Assembly (NCBI GenBank): GCA_016215605.1
Contig: JACRJB010000021.1
Location: forward strand, 28,757 to 92,756
DNA length: 64,000 bases
Source: Rhodopseudomonas palustris
GTDB taxonomy: Bacteria > Pseudomonadota > Alphaproteobacteria > Rhizobiales > Xanthobacteraceae
Direction: 5' to 3'
The notes beneath the pieces were generated by a model. That model saw only the letters and a program-made list of their open reading frames with translations, did no database searches and was not told the origin of the DNA. Position numbers and translations under genes: made by a program. This document shows, in pieces, positions 17,728-26,484 of the stretch; the stretch's first letter is position 1, and each line of letters opens with the position of its first letter.

Positions 17728-19779
17728 ATGAGCGCATTCGACGACAGTGGCCGCGAGGATTGGCTCTTCTGGCACGGCTGGCAGGCGGTCCGGCTGCACC
17801 TCCGACTATTCGCCCCCCGAGTGCTGTTCGGTCTGCGCCTGTCGGCCTCGGTCGGCCTCGCTCTGTTCGTTACCTATTATCTCGAATTGCAGAACGCCTT
17901 CTGGGCGGCAACGACGGCGGCGATCGTTTGCCAGCCCAATCTCGGCGCTTCGATCCAGAAAGGCCGCTTTCGTGCGATCGGCTCGGCGGCCGGCGCGCTC
18001 GCCATGGTGGCGCTACTGGCGTCGTTTCCTCAGCAGCGCGAACCCGCGCTGCTGCTGTTGGCGCTGTTCTGCGGTTTGTGCGCGGCCGCCGCTACGTTGC
18101 TGCGCAATCTGGCGGCCTACGCAGCGGCGCTGGCGGGGATCACCAGCGCGATCATCTTCGCCGATACGGTGACGGATCCATCCTCGGCCCCTTTTCTCGC
18201 GATCGTTCGCGTCGGCGAGATCTGCATTGGCATCTGCGCGGCCTGTGTCGTCGCCATGCTGACCGGGTCCGGGTCGGCCCGGCGACAGCTTTGCCAGACG
18301 CTCGGCAGGATCTCGGCCAATCTCCTCGCGGGCTTCTCCACGGATGTCTCGTCCGATCGCGACGCCCGGGACGGTCGCGCCGCGCGGATTGCGCTTACGC
18401 GGGAGATGGGCTCTCTCAATCTCGCGATCGACGCGGCGTTGGGAGAGCAATCGCCGGTGCTCGCCGATCGCAATCGGCTGCGCCGCGTTCCGTTCGAACT
18501 GCTGGATGCGCTGACCAGCTGGCGCAATGCGACGCGCGTCGACGGCGTGGTCGACGCGACCGCCGACGCACGCGGCGAGCTCAGGGCGGTGCTGGCTGCG
18601 CTCGAGCAGGCCCGCCTACACAGTGATCCGGCGGGATTTCGCGCCGCTTGCCGGACCGCGCTGGCGCGGATCGATGCGATCCGCAAGTCCGATGTCGACG
18701 CGCGGATGTTGAATGCGGCCCGCGACGTCGTGCAGAGCCTCGTCGCCGCGGCAGACGCCGTGCTGGCAACAGCAGCTGTCGGTGGAAGAGGCGACCGGTC
18801 GGTGCCGGTCGTCCCCGTTCTCGCCGATCCGCTGCCCGCTCTGGTGAACGGCGCCCGGACGACCGCGGCGATCCTCGCGACCACCTGGTTCTGGGTGGCG
18901 ACGGCCTGGCCGTCCGGCCCGTTCGCGATCGTCTTCGCCGCTGTCGCTACGCTGATCTTCGCATCGTTCGGTGACCAGGCGCGCGACCTCGCCCGGGACT
19001 ACACGATCGGGGTGGCGTCGATGGTCGTCGTCGGCGGCGTGTTGTATTTCGGCGTGCTGCCGGCGCTGTCGAGCTTCGCGGCGCTGATGGGCGTGTTGTC
19101 GGTGCTGTTCGTCGTGCTCGGAACGATGCAGGCCGGGACGTGGCACAGCGTCGTCTTCCTGGCGATGACGATCTCGTCGCTGCCGCTGCTCGGCGTCGGA
19201 AACCCGGTCGTGTACGACGCCTCGGCGTATTTCAATCTCGCGCTGGCGATCGTGTCCGGAAGCGCGGTGGGAGCGCTGTTCTTCGTCGCCATGCCGGTGG
19301 TGCCGCCGGGCCTTCGGCTGCGGCGTTTGATCTCTCTGTCGGTCCGCGACCTACGCCGGCTGCTGTGGCGTCGGTGGACGCCGGATCGGGATCGCTGGAC
19401 CGCGCTGATGGCGCGGCGCATCGAGCTGCTCCCGCCCCAGGCGACAGCGGACGACACCGCCGATCTGCTCGCGCTCTATGCGGTCGGCCGCGCAGTCCTC
19501 CGCCTCGAACAGGCTGTGCCAGACGACCGCGCGCTGGGCTCGCTACGCGTGGCGCTGTCCGCGCTCGCCGACGGTCGCCTGGCCGATGCGCGGGCGATGC
19601 TGGTGGCATGGCGCGGCCGTAACCTCACGCTCGATCCTCCGAACGAAGACGTGGGCCGCCGGCGCTGGATCGCCTGCCAGTCGCACATCGCCGTCGTCAT
19701 TGATGCCATCGACAACCATCCGGCGCTGCTGACCGCCCCGTTTCGCGGCCGGCAGCTGCTAGCCGCAGCATTCAGGTGA
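17728..19779 (+). CDS. FUSC-family (AaeB-like) aromatic-acid efflux protein
   Basis: 683 residues with two blocks of membrane helices (roughly residues 30-180 and 370-530) separated by and followed by soluble segments, the architecture of the fusaric-acid-resistance / AaeB family. These move hydroxybenzoate-like acids across the inner membrane. Typical early motif: ELQNAFWAATTAAIVCQPNLGASIQKGRFRAIGSAAG. Followed by a DUF1656 mini-protein and an HlyD-type adaptor, the same set as E. coli aaeXAB. The open frame extends to 17506, but ATG 17728 starts where homology-like sequence begins. Confidence 0.88.
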   Translation: MSAFDDSGREDWLFWHGWQAVRLHLRLFAPRVLFGLRLSASVGLALFVTYYLELQNAFWAATTAAIVCQPNLGASIQKGRFRAIGSAAGALAMVALLASFPQQREPALLLLALFCGLCAAAATLLRNLAAYAAALAGITSAIIFADTVTDPSSAPFLAIVRVGEICIGICAACVVAMLTGSGSARRQLCQTLGRISANLLAGFSTDVSSDRDARDGRAARIALTREMGSLNLAIDAALGEQSPVLADRNRLRRVPFELLDALTSWRNATRVDGVVDATADARGELRAVLAALEQARLHSDPAGFRAACRTALARIDAIRKSDVDARMLNAARDVVQSLVAAADAVLATAAVGGRGDRSVPVVPVLADPLPALVNGARTTAAILATTWFWVATAWPSGPFAIVFAAVATLIFASFGDQARDLARDYTIGVASMVVVGGVLYFGVLPALSSFAALMGVLSVLFVVLGTMQAGTWHSVVFLAMTISSLPLLGVGNPVVYDASAYFNLALAIVSGSAVGALFFVAMPVVPPGLRLRRLISLSVRDLRRLLWRRWTPDRDRWTALMARRIELLPPQATADDTADLLALYAVGRAVLRLEQAVPDDRALGSLRVALSALADGRLADARAMLVAWRGRNLTLDPPNEDVGRRRWIACQSHIAVVIDAIDNHPALLTAPFRGRQLLAAAFR

Positions 19780-19790
19780 GGACCGACGCA

Positions 19791-19997
19791 ATGTATCGAG
19801 AAGTGAACGCATTCGGCGTCTACGTCGCGCCGTTCGTGGTGATGATGCTGATCGCTTGGGTGGCCACCATTCCGCTCGGCATCGTCGGCGCGCGGCTGCA
19901 GGTGGGCCGGCGGGTTTGGCACCCCGGTCTGTTCAATCTGTCCATCTACGTCGTCGTCCTCTCGACGATCGTGATCGTCTCAGGAGTTCGTCCATGA
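19791..19997 (+). CDS. DUF1656 (AaeX-like) membrane mini-protein
   Basis: 68 residues with two membrane helices (VAPFVVMMLIAWVATIPLGIVGA and FNLSIYVVVLSTIVIVSG), the DUF1656 pattern. In E. coli AaeX is encoded with the AaeAB hydroxybenzoate pump; its role is unclear. Start 19791 follows GAGG by 8 nt, 11 bases after the FUSC stop, and the gene's end overlaps the next start by ATGA. Confidence 0.87.
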   Translation: MYREVNAFGVYVAPFVVMMLIAWVATIPLGIVGARLQVGRRVWHPGLFNLSIYVVVLSTIVIVSGVRP

Positions 19998-20935
19998 CTG
20001 CCGCCGATGTCCCCGAAGTTCGCCGGCCGCCGGCAAGGTCGCTGCTCCCGGTGCTGGTCACGCTCGCCGCAGTCGCCGCTGCGGCGTATCTCGGACGGGT
20101 GATGTGGCAGGCCTACATGGCTGCGCCATGGACGCGCGACGGCACCGTACGGGCCTATGTCATCACCGTGACGCCGCAGGTGTCGGGCCGAATCTCGGAG
20201 CTTGCGGTGAAGGCGGCGCAGTACGTTCGCAAGGGCGATCCGTTGATGAAGATCGATCCGATCGATTTCCAGATTGCGCTGGCGAGCGCGGAAGCGACTG
20301 TGGCCAGCGCCAAGGCTGATCTCGCCAACAAGCAGGCCGAAGCCGAGCGTCGCGCCCGCCTGTCGTCTCTGGCCGTATCCCAAGAGGAGCAGCAGATCTA
20401 CGCCGCCGCGGCCGACATGGCCGCCGCGGCCTATCGCCAGGCGCTGAGCAATCGCGACAAGGCACGGCTGGCGCTCAGCCGGACGGAGATCGTCTCGCCG
20501 GTCGATGGCTATGTCACCAATCTTGTCACCCAGGCCGGAGACTACGCCACCAGCGGCCAGCGCGCCTTGTCGATCGTCGACAGCGACAGCTTCTGGGTGG
20601 ACGCTTATTTCGAAGAGACCTTGCTGCGTGGCATCCGCGTCGGCGACCAGGCGCACGTCGCGCTGATGGCGTATCCCCAGGTGCTGACCGGATCCGTCGT
20701 CGGAATCGAGCGGGGCATCGCGGTGTCCAATGCCGAGTCCGATCCGTCCGGACTTGCCACCGTCAATCCCGTCTTCACCTGGGTGCGTCTGGCTCAGCGC
20801 GTCCCGGTCCGGATCGCGTTGAGGGATGTGCCGCCCTCGATCGTGCTCGCCGCGGGTCTCACCGCGACGGTGTCGGTCGTGCCGAACAGCGCCCCGGCCG
20901 GCGCAAAGCCGATCGTCCCGCCACCGGCGGAGTAG
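19994..20935 (+). CDS. HlyD-family efflux adaptor (AaeA-like)
   Basis: 313 residues: one N-terminal membrane helix (LLPVLVTLAAVAAAAYLG), the biotinyl-lipoyl segment WTRDGTVRAYVITVTPQVSGRI, a long alanine-rich coiled coil, the second lipoyl half (LSRTEIVSPVDGYV) and a beta-barrel domain (VDSDSFWVDAYFEETLL). The periplasmic adaptor of the FUSC pump. Overlaps DUF1656 gene by 4 nt; GGAG about 8 nt upstream. Confidence 0.9.
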   Translation: MTAADVPEVRRPPARSLLPVLVTLAAVAAAAYLGRVMWQAYMAAPWTRDGTVRAYVITVTPQVSGRISELAVKAAQYVRKGDPLMKIDPIDFQIALASAEATVASAKADLANKQAEAERRARLSSLAVSQEEQQIYAAAADMAAAAYRQALSNRDKARLALSRTEIVSPVDGYVTNLVTQAGDYATSGQRALSIVDSDSFWVDAYFEETLLRGIRVGDQAHVALMAYPQVLTGSVVGIERGIAVSNAESDPSGLATVNPVFTWVRLAQRVPVRIALRDVPPSIVLAAGLTATVSVVPNSAPAGAKPIVPPPAE

Positions 20936-20953
20936 CATCGCAAGGTCGTTGGC

Positions 20954-21097
20954 TCAGGTGCGGGACAGATGCAGATATTCGCCCGGCGAGGTGCCGACAT
21001 GCGCGGATGAACGTGGTCTGTGAGGAGAAACGGCAGATGCAGGCGATTTCAGCCAAGCTCAGTCGGCCGTCTTTGAGTAAATTGATGCTCCTTCGCA
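20954..21097 (-). pseudogene. Remnant of an AraC-family regulator (C-terminal HTH)
   Basis: On the minus strand, LLKDGRLSLAEIACICRFSSQTTFIRA (written here as two pieces, LLKDGRLSLAEIA and CICRFSSQTTFIRA) is the second HTH of an AraC-family protein. The expected continuation, HVGTSPGEYLHLSRT and stop at 20954-20956, is present but in another frame, so a frameshift near 21001 (a small deletion around the RAFRR position) separates the halves. The N-terminal ~240 residues of a full regulator are missing. This is a decayed gene, not a functional regulator. Confidence 0.7.
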
Positions 21098-21216
21098 GGA
21101 GGGGCCCGGGTCGTCGCCGAAACAAGCATGTCAATTTTGGCCAAAACATCGTCCATTCGTACAAAGACTGCGCCAGCCGGTTGCTGTAGGTCTGATGCTC
21201 AGGTCAACAGCAGCCG

Positions 21217-24200
21217 TTGGATCCGACCTTGGCGACGTCGAAGACATGTGATGGCGAAGACTTCAGACCGTTCGCATCGGCGGAGTCGGGGCCTGACCGA
21301 GTGATCGATCGCCAGTGGTGGTCCGAGCTGACCTTTTCGTCCATTGGCGTCGCAGACGGAACTGAGACGCACCTCGCTGGGGAGAAGAGTGGTCGAACTT
21401 GGCTCGTCCGCAGTGCGGCAGCGGGAACTTCTGCGGGAGTGCGACTGGAGCGCGAGGCGACGATCGCGGCGCATTTGGGCGGCGAGGTCGCAGAGTTGCC
21501 CGCCTATGTCGGGGACGGCGACAAGGTCGTTCTGGTTTATCCGGCTTGCTCGCGTCGCACGCTCACGCAGCTGCCGGCCGGCGAGGTCGCGATCGATCGC
21601 TTTGTCGCGATCGCAGCGAGCGCAGCCGCTGCGCTGGCGCAAGTGCACGCTTGTGGCGTCGTCCACGGCTCGCTCGACCCCGCCAAGGTGCTGGTCGACG
21701 AGAACGGCCGCGTCCGCTTCGGGGAGTTTGGCGGGGCGCGCCTGATCGGGCAGGAGCTTGCGCCCGATATGCCCGGGCTGCCGCAGATCGACTTCAAGTA
21801 TGCAGCCCCTGAACAGGCCCGGCGTGATCATCCCGTGCTGGACGCGCGAAGCGACCTCTATGCACTGGGAGCCATCCTCTACGAATTCCTGGTCGGCCGC
21901 CCGCCGCTGCTGGCTGCGAGCATCGCCGAGTGGTTGCACGCCCATGTCGCCATCGAGGTGCCGCCGCCAAGCCTGGTCCGGGCGGGCATTCCGCCTGCGA
22001 TCGATGCAGTTCTGCTCAAACTGTTGGCGAAGGATCCCGACCAGCGCTACCAGACCGCCGGCGAGTTGCTGGCCGACATCGAACGGATCGCGGCCTCGCC
22101 GGGGGCGGAGGATGTCCTTTCGGATCCGTCGGGCAAGCTGGCCGTCCGGGCTCGACTCGCCGACTCGTTCTTCGGCCGCAGCGCCGAGCTTGAGAGCCTG
22201 GTTCGTTCGCTGGACAATGTGCGGCAATCCGGCAGGGCCGAAGTGGTGTTGTTGTCGGGGTCGGCCGGCGCCGGAAAGTCCGCCCTCATCGGCCGCCTGC
22301 TGACGCGCGTCGGCCCGGGCGAAGCCATCGGCGCTGTCGGCAAGGGAGACCCGCTGCGCCAGGCGATCCCCTATGCGCCGATCGTTCAGGCGCTGCGATC
22401 GGCGATGACCAGCTTGGCGGCTGGCGACCGCGAGGCGCGCGAGGCCGTGCGCGGCCGGCTCGCCGAAGTGCCCGGCTGTGGCCGGCTGCTGGCCGATCTC
22501 ATTCCCGATGTCGAGTTGCTATCGGGAAGTAGTCGGTCCCTGCCCGAAGTTCCTGCCCATCTCGCACAGGTTCGCACCACGCGTATTATTCGCGAGACCT
22601 TCGCCGCGCTGGCCTCGGCGCAGACGCCGCTCATCCTGTTTCTCGACGATTTGCAATGGTTCGACGGCGCCAGTCTCGACGTCGCCAAAGCGCTGCTCGA
22701 TGCGCGTTCGTCGCACATCCTGCTGATCTGCAGCCATCGCAGCGACGAACAGAGTGATGGTCCCTGGCGCTCGCTGTCCGACGAAGCGCGCGCCTCCGGC
22801 ATTCCCTGCACCGAAATGAACCTCGCGGCGCTGTCGCCGGGCGACACGGCCGAACTTATCGCTTTCGCCCTGAACCATCCTGTCGATCAGGTCGGGGAGC
22901 TGTCGGCGATCATTCATCGCGAGACCAACGGCAATCCGTTCTACATCGGTCAGATCGTGCAGAAATTGACCGACGAGCAGATCGTTTCGTTCGACGGAGC
23001 TCGGCAGCAGTGGGTGTGGGACCAGGCCCGCCTGTTTCAGGGCTTCACGGTGATCGAATTCATGGCGCGCCGGCTCGAGGCGCTGCCTAAGCGCCAGCGC
23101 GAGGTGCTTCGTCATCTCTCTTGCCTCAGCCGGCGCGGATCGATCGAAATTCTGGCCGGACTGACGGCGATTCCTTCGGACGATGTGCGCAAGCTGGTCG
23201 ACAGCCTGGTGCAGGCCAATCTCATCGTGCGCGCCGGGGACTATCTCACATTTTCGCACGACCGCGTTCGCGAGGCCGCCTATTCGCTCACGCCGGAGGA
23301 GCGTCGGCCCAGTGAGCACCTCCGCATCGCGCGCCATTTCGTTGCTGCCGGTGACGGCGACGGCAGTTCGGATCTGGCCTTCGATATCGCGACCCAGATC
23401 ACGCGCGCCGACAGGAGCAGGCTGGAGGACCGCGAGCGTGTGATCTTCGCCGGGGTGCTTTTGACCGCGGCCAGGACGTCTCGATCGACCGGCGCGGTCG
23501 AGCAGGCGTTACGGTTTCTCGACGTGGCCCGCGACCTGCGATCGCGTAGCGGCGCCACGGACCGCGAGTTTCCGGTGTTCGCGATCGAGTGGCTGCGATG
23601 CGATTGCCTGCTCGCCCTCGCTGATACCGAGGACGCGCTCCTTGCGCTCGGCGGTGTGATGGACGTCGCCGTCACGCCCGTCGAAATCGCCGACACCTAT
23701 CGTCTGCGGGCACTGGCTCTGACCATCAGGTCCGAATACGACCCGGCGATCGAGGCCGCGTTGCAGGGCCTCTCGGCGATCGGCATCGAAGTCGAGCGTC
23801 TTCCTGATCTGGCCGACCTGGAGCGGCTCTATCGCGCCTGCCAGGCGCGGCTGGAAGAACTGACGCCCGCCGGGATATTGGCTCTGCCCGACGCTTCCGA
23901 TGAAATCGCACGCGCGGCTCTCCCGCTGCTGTCGACGCTGATCTCAGCGTCCTTCGTTCCCGGCGACCTTCGCTTTCTTCACGTTCTCAAAATCGTCGAG
24001 CTCACTTTGGACTACGGCCTGACGCCGGAGTCCGCCTATGGGCTGGCATGGTTCGGCGTCTACGGCGCGCATCACTTCGCGGCGTATGAGCAAGGGGTGC
24101 TCTGGGCGGAAGTCGCTTGCCGGATGGTGGAGCGCGAGGGCTACGAAGCGCAGAGGGCCGCGGCCCTGATCGCGCTGGACCAGGTCAGCGTCTGGGCCAG

Positions 24201-26382
24201 GCCGATGCGCTTTGCGCTCGAGCGCGCGCGCGAAGGCGCCCGCGTCGGCCAGGCTGCGGGCGATCTGGGCATGGCCTGCTATGCGCGCAACCACATCGCC
24301 TCCAATCTTCTCGTGCTCGGCGAGCCGCTCGACGCCGTTCGGGCCGAGATCTCGGAGGGCCTCCGCTACACCATCGAGATCGGCTACAAGGATATCGAAC
24401 GTATCCTCGACGCTCAGATGGGACTCGTGACTGCGCTGCTGAGCGGGGACAGCGATAGCCATCCAGTCCCAGACGCGGATTCCATCTCGTCGAAGGTGAC
24501 CCAGTTTTGGGTGAGCTACTACGCTGGTGTCACGGCCTTCCTGTTCAATCGAGATGACGCGGCGCTGCGCCATCTCGAGAAGGCGATGGATCTGGCCTGG
24601 TCCGCGCCGGCTCACATCGACACGGCGCAGTGCCGCTTCTTCTTCGCGCTGGCATCGTGTCGCTCGATCGCGGAGGGCCGACCGGCCGACGACAAGATCG
24701 CGCGCCTCGACACGGTCCGCACGCTCTTCGCCGAATGGGCGCGTTTGAATCCGGACACCTTCGAGAGCAAGCATCTTATGCTTGAAGCCGAAGCCGCGCG
24801 GCTGGGCGGCGACGGCGCGGCCGCGCAGAGATTGTACGAGCGGGCGGCCCGTGTCGCGGAGAGAACGGGCTTCATCCACGACCAGGCGCTCGCCCACGAG
24901 CTGGCCGGGACTTATTACGTGGAGGCCGGTCTGTTCGCTCCGGCGCAGGGCTGCCTGATCGCGGCGGGCGCCTGCTATCGCCAGTGGGGCGCGATCGGCA
25001 AGGCCACGCATCTCGCCGTTCGATTTCCGCATCACGCGGGCAGGGTCGCTCCGGCGGAGGATGGGACCGGCCAGCGCGAACTCGATCTCGCGGCGCTGAC
25101 GGCGGCGGCGCAGACGCTGGCCGAAGAGGTCGGACTCGAGCAGGTGCTGCGAACCCTGATGCGGAGCATGATCGTTCATGCGGGCGCTCAGTTCGGTCTG
25201 TTTCTGCTGGTTCAGGACGCCGTCGCGGGGATCGAGGCGTCGGCGCGGGTCGAGAGACAGGAGATCCGGGTCGATCTCTATAGCGCGATCCCGACCGACG
25301 ACGACCTTCCGCTGTCGTTGCTGAAGACCGTGATGCGAATGAAGAAGTCGGTCACCTTCGCCGACGTCTCGGCGGACGCGCCACAGCTCGATGCGGCAGG
25401 GCCGCGTCGCCGGGCCGCCCGCTCGCTGACCTGCATTCCCTTCATCAAGCGCGGCGATCTGGTCGGGGTGCTGTATCTGGAGAACTCGCTGGCCGCCAAC
25501 GTCTTCACCCCCGGCCGGACGGCGATGCTCGATGTCCTCGCCGCGCAGGCAGCGATCTCGCTGGATGCGGCGCGGCTGTATCGCAATCTGATCGACGAGA
25601 ACCGTCGCCGGGCCGAGGCGGAATTTCAACTGCGCGAGGCCCGCGCGGAGTTGGGGCGGACCTCGCAGATGACCGCGCTCGGCAGTTTCGCCGCCTCGAT
25701 CGTGCACGAGATCAATCAGCCGATCGCCAGCATTCTGGCGCAAGCCGATGCCGCTCTGCGCTGGCTCAACAGGGAGCAGCCCGACATCGCCGAGGCGACT
25801 CAAGGGCTGACGCGGATCAGGAATTCCGGACGCCGCGCCGCCGATATCGTGAAGTCGCTGCGGTCGCTGGGAAAGCAGGCGCCGGCGGCGTTCTCGCCGA
25901 TCTGTCTGGAAGAGGTGGTGGAAGAGGTGATGCGGCTGATCGCCGAGGACCTCGACGCCGGCAGCGTGCAGATCACGGTGGGGCTGTCCGATCGGCGGCG
26001 GAGTATCTCCGCTGATCGCGTCCAGCTGCAGCAGGTCATCTTCAATCTCGTCACCAATGCGATCCATGCGATGGCGGAGATGGAGGAGAGGCAGATCGTG
26101 ATCAGGACCACCGACGCCGACGACGGAATGGTGCGCCTGACCATCGAAGACAGCGGCTGCGGCATGTCAGACGAGGTCCGCGGCAGGATTTTCGAGCCGT
26201 TCTTCACCACCAAGACGGCCGGGATGGGCGTCGGGCTCGCGATCTGCCGCTCGATCGTGGAGTTGCATCGCGGCACGATCAGCGTTCGATCGACGCTGGG
26301 TCGGGGTAGTACGTTCGAGATCGCCATCCCCATATCCGAGCAAGTGGCGACCCAAACATATCTAGGTATGATTGGGCCCTGA
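21217..26382 (+). CDS. Pseudokinase / AAA ATPase / GAF / histidine kinase fusion
   Basis: 1721 residues, cytoplasmic, no membrane helices. Order: serine/threonine-kinase-like domain (~35-290), STAND/AAA-type ATPase (~318-600; Walker A GSAGAGKSA near 350, Walker B LILFLDDLQW near 475), long TPR-like helical region (~640-1290), GAF (~1310-1470), histidine kinase (H box SIVHEINQP with His1497, N box NLVTNAIHAM, G boxes EDSGCGM and GMGVGLAIC). The eukaryotic-type kinase part lacks its key residues: HRD is HGS (150-152), DFG is EFG (170-172) and no VAIK lysine is visible, so it is a pseudokinase. No response regulator lies beside it. The TTG start at 21217 is weakly supported; GTG 21301 is possible. 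Confidence 0.85.
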   Translation: MDPTLATSKTCDGEDFRPFASAESGPDRVIDRQWWSELTFSSIGVADGTETHLAGEKSGRTWLVRSAAAGTSAGVRLEREATIAAHLGGEVAELPAYVGDGDKVVLVYPACSRRTLTQLPAGEVAIDRFVAIAASAAAALAQVHACGVVHGSLDPAKVLVDENGRVRFGEFGGARLIGQELAPDMPGLPQIDFKYAAPEQARRDHPVLDARSDLYALGAILYEFLVGRPPLLAASIAEWLHAHVAIEVPPPSLVRAGIPPAIDAVLLKLLAKDPDQRYQTAGELLADIERIAASPGAEDVLSDPSGKLAVRARLADSFFGRSAELESLVRSLDNVRQSGRAEVVLLSGSAGAGKSALIGRLLTRVGPGEAIGAVGKGDPLRQAIPYAPIVQALRSAMTSLAAGDREAREAVRGRLAEVPGCGRLLADLIPDVELLSGSSRSLPEVPAHLAQVRTTRIIRETFAALASAQTPLILFLDDLQWFDGASLDVAKALLDARSSHILLICSHRSDEQSDGPWRSLSDEARASGIPCTEMNLAALSPGDTAELIAFALNHPVDQVGELSAIIHRETNGNPFYIGQIVQKLTDEQIVSFDGARQQWVWDQARLFQGFTVIEFMARRLEALPKRQREVLRHLSCLSRRGSIEILAGLTAIPSDDVRKLVDSLVQANLIVRAGDYLTFSHDRVREAAYSLTPEERRPSEHLRIARHFVAAGDGDGSSDLAFDIATQITRADRSRLEDRERVIFAGVLLTAARTSRSTGAVEQALRFLDVARDLRSRSGATDREFPVFAIEWLRCDCLLALADTEDALLALGGVMDVAVTPVEIADTYRLRALALTIRSEYDPAIEAALQGLSAIGIEVERLPDLADLERLYRACQARLEELTPAGILALPDASDEIARAALPLLSTLISASFVPGDLRFLHVLKIVELTLDYGLTPESAYGLAWFGVYGAHHFAAYEQGVLWAEVACRMVEREGYEAQRAAALIALDQVSVWARPMRFALERAREGARVGQAAGDLGMACYARNHIASNLLVLGEPLDAVRAEISEGLRYTIEIGYKDIERILDAQMGLVTALLSGDSDSHPVPDADSISSKVTQFWVSYYAGVTAFLFNRDDAALRHLEKAMDLAWSAPAHIDTAQCRFFFALASCRSIAEGRPADDKIARLDTVRTLFAEWARLNPDTFESKHLMLEAEAARLGGDGAAAQRLYERAARVAERTGFIHDQALAHELAGTYYVEAGLFAPAQGCLIAAGACYRQWGAIGKATHLAVRFPHHAGRVAPAEDGTGQRELDLAALTAAAQTLAEEVGLEQVLRTLMRSMIVHAGAQFGLFLLVQDAVAGIEASARVERQEIRVDLYSAIPTDDDLPLSLLKTVMRMKKSVTFADVSADAPQLDAAGPRRRAARSLTCIPFIKRGDLVGVLYLENSLAANVFTPGRTAMLDVLAAQAAISLDAARLYRNLIDENRRRAEAEFQLREARAELGRTSQMTALGSFAASIVHEINQPIASILAQADAALRWLNREQPDIAEATQGLTRIRNSGRRAADIVKSLRSLGKQAPAAFSPICLEEVVEEVMRLIAEDLDAGSVQITVGLSDRRRSISADRVQLQQVIFNLVTNAIHAMAEMEERQIVIRTTDADDGMVRLTIEDSGCGMSDEVRGRIFEPFFTTKTAGMGVGLAICRSIVELHRGTISVRSTLGRGSTFEIAIPISEQVATQTYLGMIGP

Positions 26383-26484
26383 CGGTCCCGGTCCCAACTC
26401 CCAACCCATGCCGCGCAATGCCCCGGCGCCGCCTCGTCGGAGGTTTTGGTCAGGCGGGCGCGCTGAAGGTGTGGAGCGGAAGCA

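Noticed and set aside
23944..26067. 707-codon minus-strand open frame under the fusion kinase
   Set aside because: Antisense to intact TPR, GAF and histidine-kinase domains; composition is that of a shadow frame.
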